This document shows positions 14,477 through 20,949 of a DNA stretch of 36,122 bases, piece by piece. Position 1 is the stretch's first letter, and every line of letters starts with the position of its first letter. The position numbers and the translations under genes were made by a program. The notes beneath the pieces are model-generated. The model worked only from the letters and a program-made list of their open reading frames with translations, was not told where the DNA came from and did not search any database. Origin of the DNA: Streptomyces tendae (lineage in GTDB: Bacteria; Actinomycetota; Actinomycetes; Streptomycetales; Streptomycetaceae); assembly GCF_014650435.1 (NCBI RefSeq), contig NZ_BMUY01000027.1:1-36122 (forward strand), in the 5' to 3' direction.

Positions 14477-16102
14477 TCAGACCGCCTGCGGCCGGGTGGA
14501 CGTGATGCGCGCCCAGGCGTCGTCGGAGGGCTGGAAGACCCGGTCCTTGACGCGGGGCGGTCGCTGCCCGCCGCGTACCGCGCGCTCCCACTCGCGCAGG
14601 AAGGCGTCCTCGTGGACGGTGATCACCTCGACGGGGGCGATCCGTCCGGACCGGCGGCCGGCCCCGTAACCGGGGCAGTGCCGCGCCAGCCGCGCGTCCA
14701 GGGCGCCGGCCAGGTCCGCCACCGGAGGCCCGGCGAAGGCCACCGCGACCTGGTAGCGGGCCGGCCGGCCCGGGGCCAGGCGACAGGTGGCGTTGCGGAT
14801 CTCCGCCCCCGTGTCCTGGCAGGCGGCGCCCAGGGCGCGGACCGCCACGGCCTCCGAGAGCCGCTCGCCGGCGGCGGACCGGACGACGTTCCGTCCCGCG
14901 TACGCGACGCGCGGAGTGCGCCCGACCCGGCCGACGACCCGGACCACGTCGTTGACGGCGCACCGGTACAGCCCGCCGATGTGGCTGAGCACGAGGTGGT
15001 AGTCGGCTCCCTCCTCCAGTTCGGTCGGCAGCAGGGTCTCGCTGTCGGCCGACAGGGGGCCGTCGGCAGGGACGAACTCGTAGACGCAGCCGGGCAGGTA
15101 GAGCGGCGCACCGCCGAGGTGCCGGTCCACCGGTACGGCGGCCGGTCCCTCGCAGGACGCGACGGGCGCCGCGAAGAGCTGGACACCGGGCCCGTAGGTC
15201 TCCCGTACACGGGGGAGGTAGAGGGAGGCGAGGGCGCTGTTCCAGACGAGGACGGCGGTCAGCCGCGGCCACAGATGCTGGGGCAGCACGGTGCCGAACG
15301 TCGCGGCGTACCGCGCGATCTCGTCGGCGCGTTCCGGGTCGGGTGAGGTGTGCGGCCGGCCGCCGAGCGTGCCGGCCCGGATGTCCTCGACCAGCCTGGG
15401 CCACGAGGTCCGCAGCTGGTAGGGCAGGGCGGCGACCATCGCGGGGTTGATGCCGATGACGACACGGATGTCCTGCGCGGCGGCGAGCCGGAGCTTGAAG
15501 TAGGCGCGCTCCCAGGGGTCGGCCGAGGCGAGCGCCTCGGGAATCCGGCTCCAGGAGGCGTCGTTGCCCGGTCCGACGGCCGAGTCCTCGCCGAATCGCC
15601 GGTAGTCGACCTGGCTGGAGCCGATGTGCGGCTGGCCCCTGCGGGTGCGGGCCGCGGGCGCGGTCGGGTCCTGCCACAGGTTCAGCACCCCGTCCGGCGC
15701 GGTCGCCGAGCCGGGCAGCGTGCCGAGCAGCGGGGCGAAGGCGGCGTGGTAGAAGGGCAGGAAGGTCTCCCGCATGTAGGTGCGGGTCACCGGGATGTGC
15801 TTCTCGCGGCCCGTGCTGCCGCTGGAGGAGAAGTACACCACCGGGTCGTCGGCCGTCAGCACGCGGTGTTCGCCGTCCATCGCCCGCTCGATCCACGGCA
15901 TCAGCGCCTCGTGGGTGCGGATCGGCACCGCCCGGCGCAGCTCGTCGACCGAGCGGACGCCGGCCAACCCGTGCTCGTGGCCGAACGCGGTGCCGGCGTT
16001 GTGCTCCAGGATCCGGGCGAGCAACTCGCGTTGGGTCTCCTCGGGACGGTCCAGGCTGTCCAAGAGTCGGCGGTGCGCCGCCTGTACGCGTGCGGCCTCC
16101 AT
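14477..16102 (-). CDS. GH3-family acyl-adenylating (acyl acid-amido synthetase-like) enzyme
   Basis: The protein has 541 residues, close to plant GH3 enzymes. The ATP-binding motif appears at 90-103 (YFSSSGSTGREKHIP). Further family landmarks are FGTVLPQHLWPRL, LYLPGCVYEFVP (motif II region, with the acyl-binding Tyr/Glu), YHLVLSHIGGLYRCAVNDVVRVVG and RVAYAGRN, and a C-terminal lid ending near RVKDRVFQ. GH3 proteins activate a carboxylate as an AMP ester and pass it to an amine, usually an amino acid. ATG 16102 overlaps the stop of the upstream unknown gene (ATGA). In this operon it probably joins a small acid to an amine or thiol during assembly of the cluster's special building block. The partners cannot be read from the sequence. 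Confidence 0.85.
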   Translation of the reverse strand: MEAARVQAAHRRLLDSLDRPEETQRELLARILEHNAGTAFGHEHGLAGVRSVDELRRAVPIRTHEALMPWIERAMDGEHRVLTADDPVVYFSSSGSTGREKHIPVTRTYMRETFLPFYHAAFAPLLGTLPGSATAPDGVLNLWQDPTAPAARTRRGQPHIGSSQVDYRRFGEDSAVGPGNDASWSRIPEALASADPWERAYFKLRLAAAQDIRVVIGINPAMVAALPYQLRTSWPRLVEDIRAGTLGGRPHTSPDPERADEIARYAATFGTVLPQHLWPRLTAVLVWNSALASLYLPRVRETYGPGVQLFAAPVASCEGPAAVPVDRHLGGAPLYLPGCVYEFVPADGPLSADSETLLPTELEEGADYHLVLSHIGGLYRCAVNDVVRVVGRVGRTPRVAYAGRNVVRSAAGERLSEAVAVRALGAACQDTGAEIRNATCRLAPGRPARYQVAVAFAGPPVADLAGALDARLARHCPGYGAGRRSGRIAPVEVITVHEDAFLREWERAVRGGQRPPRVKDRVFQPSDDAWARITSTRPQAV

Positions 16103-16836
16103 CAGTGGCCTCCTCGGTCGCGGTTCGAGATGAGTACGCCGTACAGGCGCAGCCGGTCGGGGTCGGTGCCGTCGCGGGAGATCCGGGTCTGGACCGTGGT
16201 GGCGCGGCCCGGGTCGAGCGCGGCACGGAAGTCCTGGGGGGCGAGCACGTCCCGGTGTTCCACACGGACGGCGTCGCCGGGCCCGACCAGCCCGCGCAAC
16301 ACCGCCTCGGCGACCAGGTGGTGGACGTGCACCAGGTACGCGTCGCTGCGGACCCCGCCGGTGGCCACCGTCATCTCCACCCGGTGTCCCGAGGGCCGCC
16401 CGGGCACCCGCACGGCGAGCGGCCCCGGGGGCACGTCGATGGGGAACGGGCCCTGGAAGGTGCGCAGCAGCCGCGACAGGGCGGACAGCTCGCGGCGGGT
16501 GGCCGGGCCGTACCAGGCGAGGCCGCCGCCGGGGGCGAGACGGCGGTGCGGATGGCGGCCGACGACGCTGCCCGGCCGCCCGGCGAGGAAGACGGTGCGG
16601 GTGAAGGCGCGGTACCAGCCCGCCCGCGAGCCGGGCTCCAGCGCCAGCGCGAACGAGGCGGTGCCGGCGACGAACGCAGCCGGGTCGATGTCCTCCACGA
16701 CGACGACCGCGGTCAGCTCCCGCGGGGCCGGGTGGTCGCCGCCCGCGAGCCCCGCGCGGACCGCCCTGACCCTGGCCCGCGCCGCGGCGGCCAGCACGTC
16801 GGCGTCGGTGGGACGCACGGACCGTGCGGTGCTCAT
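16102..16836 (-). CDS. Unrecognised protein, second gene of the five-gene operon
   Basis: The protein has 244 residues. I recognise no family. It has no signal peptide or membrane segment, an Arg/Ala/Gly/Pro-rich soluble composition, and distinctive segments TASFALALEPGSRAGWYRAF, GGGLAWYGPATRRELSAL and AYLVHVHHLVAEAVL. The HVHH cluster near residue 190 could be a metal or catalytic site, a guess. Start and stop both overlap neighbours (ATGA with the gene before, ATGA with the GH3 gene after), so the protein is made in step with them and probably works on the same substrate. It could be a divergent thioesterase/dehydratase-like or acyl-transfer protein, but I see no motif that decides this. 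Confidence 0.7.
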   Translation of the reverse strand: MSTARSVRPTDADVLAAAARARVRAVRAGLAGGDHPAPRELTAVVVVEDIDPAAFVAGTASFALALEPGSRAGWYRAFTRTVFLAGRPGSVVGRHPHRRLAPGGGLAWYGPATRRELSALSRLLRTFQGPFPIDVPPGPLAVRVPGRPSGHRVEMTVATGGVRSDAYLVHVHHLVAEAVLRGLVGPGDAVRVEHRDVLAPQDFRAALDPGRATTVQTRISRDGTDPDRLRLYGVLISNRDRGGH

Positions 16837-17972
16837 GTGTAGATCGCCGTGATCTCGGGCGCGGGCGGGACCCCGGGCCGGCCGAGCAGGGAGGCCGTCA
16901 GCCGGTAGGGGTCGACGTATCCGTGCGGTGCCCGGAGCCGGGCCGGCGGATCGGCGGCGTTCCACCGGTTCGGGTCCGCGTCGCGCGCGGCCGCGCGGTC
17001 GAGCAGCCGGGCCGCGCGCCCCACGCAACGGCGCAGCAGCCCCATCCGGAACGGTTGGGCGGAGCGCCGGTGCAGGGTACCGACGAAGTACAGCCGCATG
17101 CCCAGCCGGTAGGCCGCCCGGTCCGCGGAGCCGGAGACGGCCGACAGGTCGCCGAGGGTCGAGCCCCGCCAGCCGCCGTACCGGCTGGAGCGGGCCGTCC
17201 CGCCCACGGGCACCCTGCTCAGGGAGAGACGTGCGGTGCGCGCGCCGAACTCGGCCAGGACTCTCTCCAGGAGCAGGTAGTCGGCGGTGATGCCGTCGTC
17301 GTGGATGAGCAGGAACCGCCGTCGCGGGCCGATCATCGGGATCAGCTCGCGCAGGATCGGCAGCAGGTAGTTGGGGTGGCCGTCGGCGCCGACCAACTGG
17401 CGCAGCGGCAGGCCCCAGCGGGGACCGTCGAGGTGGACCGGGCCGCCGTAGCGCCGGTGGTCGAGCAGCAGGCCCCGGTCGGCGAGGGTGTCGAGCATGG
17501 CCCCGGCCGTGGTGGCCAGCGGACGGTCGGTGGTGAGTCCGAGACCGCCGACTCCCAGCAGGTCCAGCTGGGCCTGCCACAGTCGCAGCATGCGCAGCCC
17601 GGCCGGGTGGATCCAGCCGTCACGGTCGGCGTGGGCCAGGCGCACGCCCACCGCCTCGCGGTCGGCCGTCCGGTGTTCGCCGTGGAAGCGGACGTACCGC
17701 TCGCCGATCGCCGTCTCCGACTCGCGGCTCCAGTCGGTGTGCGGCTCGGTCAGCTCGAGGTGGTGCCAGAACGCCGTCGCCTGGGTGGTGACGGTGGCCA
17801 TGCGGTTGTTCCAGACCAGCCGCACCCCGCCGGTTTGGGCGCTCGCCTTGACGAGTACGTCGGTCCACAGCAGGCCCTTGACGTGGGTGGGGGTGAGGGG
17901 CTTGGTCGGAGTGATCGTCACCGGTGCCACGACGAGCTCGGTGGCGGGAGCGACTGGCAGCTGCATGGTCAC
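16833..17972 (-). CDS. Unrecognised protein, first gene of the five-gene operon
   Basis: The protein has 379 residues from GTG 17972 (VTM; ATG 17966 is an alternative, and neither has a strong ribosome site). No family is recognised. Notable segments are TITPTKPLTPTHVKGLLW near the N-terminus, RLVWNNRMATVTTQATAFWHHLE, a central DRGLLLDHRRYGGPVHLDG, and RRFLLIHDDGITADYLLLERVL. The last looks like a Rossmann-type strand-loop-helix with acidic residues. The protein is soluble, without signal peptide or membrane helix. Being first in a tightly coupled operon with GH3, HMGR-kinase and TMPK-like genes suggests a core enzyme of the same pathway. Its promoter region carries the tandem TGCGGTTTTCCGC repeats. 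Confidence 0.75.
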   Translation of the reverse strand: MTMQLPVAPATELVVAPVTITPTKPLTPTHVKGLLWTDVLVKASAQTGGVRLVWNNRMATVTTQATAFWHHLELTEPHTDWSRESETAIGERYVRFHGEHRTADREAVGVRLAHADRDGWIHPAGLRMLRLWQAQLDLLGVGGLGLTTDRPLATTAGAMLDTLADRGLLLDHRRYGGPVHLDGPRWGLPLRQLVGADGHPNYLLPILRELIPMIGPRRRFLLIHDDGITADYLLLERVLAEFGARTARLSLSRVPVGGTARSSRYGGWRGSTLGDLSAVSGSADRAAYRLGMRLYFVGTLHRRSAQPFRMGLLRRCVGRAARLLDRAAARDADPNRWNAADPPARLRAPHGYVDPYRLTASLLGRPGVPPAPEITAIYT

Positions 17973-18041
17973 GCCGTTCGTCCGGATGGGCGCGGAGCCA
18001 AGTCCGTCTTGTCCAAGGGGACTTGAGGGGCACGAGGGGCG

Positions 18042-18047
18042 AGATTA
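18042..18047 (-). promoter_or_regulatory. Possible -10 box for the five-gene operon
   Basis: On the minus strand TAATCT fits the TANNNT -10 pattern, about 70 bases before GTG 17972. A TTGGAC lies 18-19 bases upstream, slightly too far for an ideal -35, so activation by a regulator bound upstream is plausible. A 7-base inverted repeat, CAAGTCC/GGACTTG (17999-18025), lies in the predicted leader. Confidence 0.35.
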
Positions 18048-18088
18048 ACCAGACCGGAAATAGGGCGTCCAACGAATGCCGTTCCGCT

Positions 18089-18102
18089 GGCACCTTGCTG
18101 CC
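18089..18102. promoter_or_regulatory. GGCA-N6-TGCC dyad, copy 1
   Basis: The sequence is TGGCACCTTGCTGCCAA, i.e. GGCA and TGCC separated by six bases, in the divergent region between the five-gene operon and the DedA gene. The same spacing recurs at 22004 and 24927, each time followed by AA. It is a candidate binding site for a cluster regulator. Confidence 0.4.
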
Positions 18103-18121
18103 AATTCCCCGCCCGCCCCCG

Positions 18122-18155
18122 CCTCGGACCCTGCGGAAAACCGCGGGGTCCGAGG
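18122..18155. promoter_or_regulatory. 34-base dyad enclosing a GCGG-AAAA-CCGC core
   Basis: CCTCGGACCC (18122-18131) pairs perfectly with GGGTCCGAGG (18146-18155). Inside, GCGG-AAAA-CCGC forms a second nested palindrome, separated by one T/G mismatch. No gene ends here and there is no T-run, so an operator is more likely than a terminator. The inner core is one of the tandem repeats described for 18133-18190. Confidence 0.5.
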
Positions 18156-18190
18156 TGGGGGAAACCGCACGAGTTCGACGGCTAACCGCA
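18133..18190 (-). promoter_or_regulatory. Tandem TGCGGTTNNCC repeats upstream of the five-gene operon
   Basis: On the minus strand three copies read TGCGGTTAGCC, TGCGGTTTCCC and CGCGGTTTTCCGCAGGG. They begin at 18190, 18169 and 18145, 21 and 24 bases apart, and all point toward the operon start at 17972. The same unit at 24-base spacing stands before the MMPL exporter at 22171-22242. This is a direct-repeat activator site candidate. Confidence 0.6.
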
Positions 18191-18213
18191 TACCGGCACT
18201 GAGCTGGCACTTC

Positions 18214-18219
18214 TAGCGT
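18214..18219 (+). promoter_or_regulatory. Predicted -10 box of the DedA gene
   Basis: TAGCGT within TTCTAGCGTG matches the TANNNT -10 consensus. No good -35 lies 17-18 bases upstream; instead the tandem CCGCA repeats end there. The exporter promoter has the identical TCTAGCGT at 22300-22307, so both may use the same activator. Confidence 0.45.
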
Positions 18220-18275
18220 GGTCAACGGATCGCGGCACCGGCCCGCGGCGTGCGCTTCATACCTGGAGACTTCGA

Positions 18276-18938
18276 ATGGACCACATCACCCTTGCGCTGC
18301 CACAGGAGCCCGCGGGCGGCATCGCGGGATGGGCGGCCGACCTGGTGGACGCCATGGGGGCGCCCGGTGCCGGCCTCGCCGTCGCCCTGGAGAACCTCTT
18401 CCCGCCGCTGCCGAGCGAGATCATCCTGCCGTTGACCGGCTTCGCCGCCGGGCAGGGAGTCATCAGCCTTTTCGCGGCCCTCTTCTGGACCACTCTCGGG
18501 TCCGTGGTGGGTGCCGCGGTCCTCTACTGGGTCGGCGCACTGGTCGGCCGCGAGCGGATGTACGCGATCTGGGCGAAGCTGCCGCTGGTCAAGACCTCCG
18601 ACCTGGAGCGGACGGAGGAGTGGTTCGCCAAGCACGGCACCAAGGCCGTCTTCCTCGGCCGCATGGTGCCGATCTTCCGCAGCCTGATCTCCGTGCCGGC
18701 CGGCCTGGAGCGCATGCCCCTGCCGACCTTCCTGGTCCTCACCGGCCTGGGCTCACTGGTGTGGAACGCCGTGCTCGTCCTGTCGGGGTACTGGCTGGGC
18801 GACCAGTGGGACAAGGTCGGCGACTACGTCGGTGTGATCAGCAAGGCCGTCCTGGTCATGGTGGTCCTCGCCCTGGCCTTCTACATCGTGGTCCGGCTGC
18901 GCTCGCGCGGCACCGCCCAGCACCGCCGCCCGTCGTGA
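18276..18938 (+). CDS. DedA-family membrane protein
   Basis: The protein has 220 residues, typical for DedA. Family features are ENLFPPLPSEIILPLTGFAAG near the N-terminus (re-entrant amphipathic segment with Pro and Glu), GSVVGAAVLYWVGALVGRE, and FLGRMVPIFRSLISVPAG with the essential-type arginines, followed by C-terminal membrane helices. Members flip undecaprenyl phosphate or other lipids and often affect envelope stress and antibiotic tolerance. ATG 18276 follows GGAG. It precedes a two-component system whose upstream GTG overlaps its stop, and shares repeat elements with the biosynthetic operon. I infer a self-protection or envelope role for producer cells, unproven. Confidence 0.87.
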   Translation: MDHITLALPQEPAGGIAGWAADLVDAMGAPGAGLAVALENLFPPLPSEIILPLTGFAAGQGVISLFAALFWTTLGSVVGAAVLYWVGALVGRERMYAIWAKLPLVKTSDLERTEEWFAKHGTKAVFLGRMVPIFRSLISVPAGLERMPLPTFLVLTGLGSLVWNAVLVLSGYWLGDQWDKVGDYVGVISKAVLVMVVLALAFYIVVRLRSRGTAQHRRPS

Positions 18939-18969
18939 CCAGTCCCGTCCTGGCCCGGACCGAGCGATC

Positions 18970-18998
18970 TTGCCCCGGCTGCGCCGCCCCACTAGGCT
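18970..18998 (+). promoter_or_regulatory. Predicted promoter for a leaderless histidine-kinase transcript
   Basis: TTGCCC (18970-18975), a 17-base spacer and TAGGCT (18993-18998) end 8 bases before GTG 19007. That places the transcription start at or next to the start codon, a leaderless arrangement common in Streptomyces. It explains why GTG 19007 has no ribosome binding site. Confidence 0.5.
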
Positions 18999-19006
18999 CG
19001 GCGAAC

Positions 19007-20227
19007 GTGCAGGGGGAACCGGCGGACACGACCATCCAGCCCCTCCCGACGGTGCCCGGAACCGCGCTGCCGGGAGGCGAGCCCGAGGCGAAGCCCGCCC
19101 CGGCGCTGCCCCTGCGCGCCGCGGGCGTCTTCCTGGGCTGCCTGACGGCGGTGCTGGGACTCCTGTACTTCGTCGTCGCCGGTGTCCCGCTCGGCCCGCT
19201 CCTGCTGTGGCCGCGCACCCGGCGCCGGGCGTTCGTCGTCCTCACCTCCGGAGCCCGGCGGCTGACGGCCCTCGAACGGTGGCGCCGCTCGGTCTTCTTC
19301 GGGGACTCCTTCCCCGATCGTCCCGTGCCCGACCAGCAGATCCTGCGCTACCTCGCCGCCCGTACCTACGCCGGCCTGATCACCGGAGTGGTGCTCGGCC
19401 TCCTCGGCTTCGGCGCCGTCCTCGCCGGCCTGCTCGTCGCGAGTCTGGCCCGGGGCACCCTCGACGGCCGGGAGCTGGTCACCCAGGTCGTGCTCGGCGG
19501 GGTGCTGCTCTTCCTGGACGTACAGGGCCTGTTCTCGCTGGAGGCGCTCGACGCGCGGATGGCCCGCGAGTGCTTCGGGCCCTCGGAGCGGGAGCTGATG
19601 CAGCAGCGCATCGACGAGCTGGCCACCAGCCGGGCGGCGGTGCTCCAGGCCGTCGACACCGAGCGCCGGCGCATCGAGCGGGACCTGCACGACGGCGTGC
19701 AGCAGCGTCTGGTCGCGCTGGCCATGCTCCTCGGGCGGGCCCGGCGCGGCGGCCGCACGCCCGAGCAGGCGCGCAGCCTGCTGGAACAGGCGCACAAGGA
19801 ATCACAGGACGTCCTGACGGAACTGCGGGAAGTGGCCTGGCGGGTGTATCCGACGGCGCTGGACAACCTGGGGCTCCAGGAGGCGCTCGCCGGGGTGTCG
19901 GAGCGGTGCAGCATCCCCATCCGGACCGACTTCGCGCTCGCCGAGCCGCTGCCCGCCTCCGTGGAGACCGCCGCGTACTTCGTCGTGTCGGAGGCGGTGA
20001 CCAATGCCGCCAAGCACTCGGCCGCCACGGAGATCCAGGTGAGCGTCCGCAAGTACGGACCGGTCCTCCTCGTCCAGGTCGAGGACGACGGCGTCGGCGG
20101 CGCCAGGCCGGAGGGCAGCGGACTGACCGGGCTGCACAGCCGGGTCGGCGCCCTGGACGGCCGGCTGCACGTCCACAGCCCCTCAGGGGGCCCCACCACG
20201 ATCACCGCGGAGCTGCCGTGCGCGTAA
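19007..20227 (+). CDS. NarL-type sensor histidine kinase (HisKA_3)
   Basis: The protein has 406 residues from GTG 19007, chosen because of the promoter immediately upstream. An in-frame GTG at 18935 overlapping the dedA stop would add 24 residues, including a CPGC motif, and remains possible. Layout: Pro-rich N-terminus; hydrophobic segments at about 38-68, 121-147 and 158-172; a dimerisation helix with the phospho-acceptor His228 in RIERDLHDGVQQRLVAL; then an HATPase_c domain with SEAVTNAAKHS (N box) and VEDDGVGGARPEGSGLTGL (G boxes). There is no recognised extracellular sensing domain; the short loops suggest membrane-stress or lipid-linked sensing. It is paired with the overlapping response regulator and probably controls this cluster or the envelope response to its product. 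Confidence 0.9.
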   Translation: MQGEPADTTIQPLPTVPGTALPGGEPEAKPAPALPLRAAGVFLGCLTAVLGLLYFVVAGVPLGPLLLWPRTRRRAFVVLTSGARRLTALERWRRSVFFGDSFPDRPVPDQQILRYLAARTYAGLITGVVLGLLGFGAVLAGLLVASLARGTLDGRELVTQVVLGGVLLFLDVQGLFSLEALDARMARECFGPSERELMQQRIDELATSRAAVLQAVDTERRRIERDLHDGVQQRLVALAMLLGRARRGGRTPEQARSLLEQAHKESQDVLTELREVAWRVYPTALDNLGLQEALAGVSERCSIPIRTDFALAEPLPASVETAAYFVVSEAVTNAAKHSAATEIQVSVRKYGPVLLVQVEDDGVGGARPEGSGLTGLHSRVGALDGRLHVHSPSGGPTTITAELPCA

Positions 20228-20862
20228 TGCTGGCCGAGGACTCGACCCTGCTGCGGGAAGGGCTGGTCCGCCTCCTCAGCGAGGAGGGTCACGAGGTCCT
20301 GGCCGCGGTGGGCGACGCCGTCGCCCTCCTGCGGGAGATCGAGCAGCTGCGGCCGGACATGGTCGTCGTGGACATCCGGATGCCTCCCACCCACACGGAC
20401 GAGGGACTGCGGGCGGCGCTGGAGATCCGCAAGCGGTGGCCCGGCGTCGGGGTGCTCGTCCTGTCCCAGCACATAGAGCGCAACTACGCGGCGCAGCTGC
20501 TCACGTCGAACGCGGAGCGGGTCGGCTACCTGCTGAAGGACCGGGTCGCCCAGGTGGAGGAGTTCCTCGACGCACTGGAACGGATCGAGGCGGGCGGCGC
20601 CGCCATCGACCCGGAGGTCGTACGGCAGCTGGTGATCCGCACGACGCACAGCGACCCGCTGGCCCGGCTGACCCCTCGGGAGCGCAGCGTCCTGGAGACG
20701 CTGGCGCAGGGGCACACCAACGCGGCGATCTCGGAGAAACTGCACATCTCCATGAGCACCGTCGAGAAGAACCTCAACATGATCTTCGACAAGCTCGAAC
20801 TCGTGCACGCCACCGGCTACAACCGCCGGATCCTGGCCGTACTGCGGTATCTGGAGTCCTGA
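20218..20862 (+). CDS. NarL/LuxR-family response regulator
   Basis: The protein has 214 residues from GTG 20218, which overlaps the kinase by 10 bases and supplies the first beta strand VRVMLAEDS; ATG 20227 would remove part of it. The receiver domain has phospho-acceptor Asp52 in VVVDIRMPP and the conserved Lys in GYLLKDRV. The C-terminal LuxR-type helix-turn-helix reads LTPRERSVLETLAQGHTN and then ISEKLHISMSTVEKNLNMIF. It is the cognate partner of the kinase upstream. It is a candidate binder of the repeat motifs in the 18.1 and 22.2 kb promoter regions, an inference based only on proximity. Confidence 0.92.
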   Translation: MRVMLAEDSTLLREGLVRLLSEEGHEVLAAVGDAVALLREIEQLRPDMVVVDIRMPPTHTDEGLRAALEIRKRWPGVGVLVLSQHIERNYAAQLLTSNAERVGYLLKDRVAQVEEFLDALERIEAGGAAIDPEVVRQLVIRTTHSDPLARLTPRERSVLETLAQGHTNAAISEKLHISMSTVEKNLNMIFDKLELVHATGYNRRILAVLRYLES

Positions 20863-20872
20863 CGCGCGACGA

Positions 20873-20903
20873 GCCGGGCGTCGGGTCGTCCCCGTCGCCC
20901 GGC
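20873..20903. terminator. Stem-loop terminator between the response regulator and the cyclodeaminase
   Basis: GCCGGGCG-T-CGGG (20873-20885) pairs with CCCG-T-CGCCCGGC (20891-20903), 12 pairs with one internal mismatch and a 5-base loop. It sits in the short gap between two convergent genes and could end transcription in both directions. Confidence 0.55.
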
Positions 20904-20949
20904 ACGTCGGCGTCACCGGCCCGACCGCTCACCGGTCACCCGGACCCCG

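Noticed and set aside
18218..19006. Upstream extension of the histidine-kinase frame
   Set aside because: It runs through the DedA gene out of frame; a promoter and GTG at 19007 explain the start.
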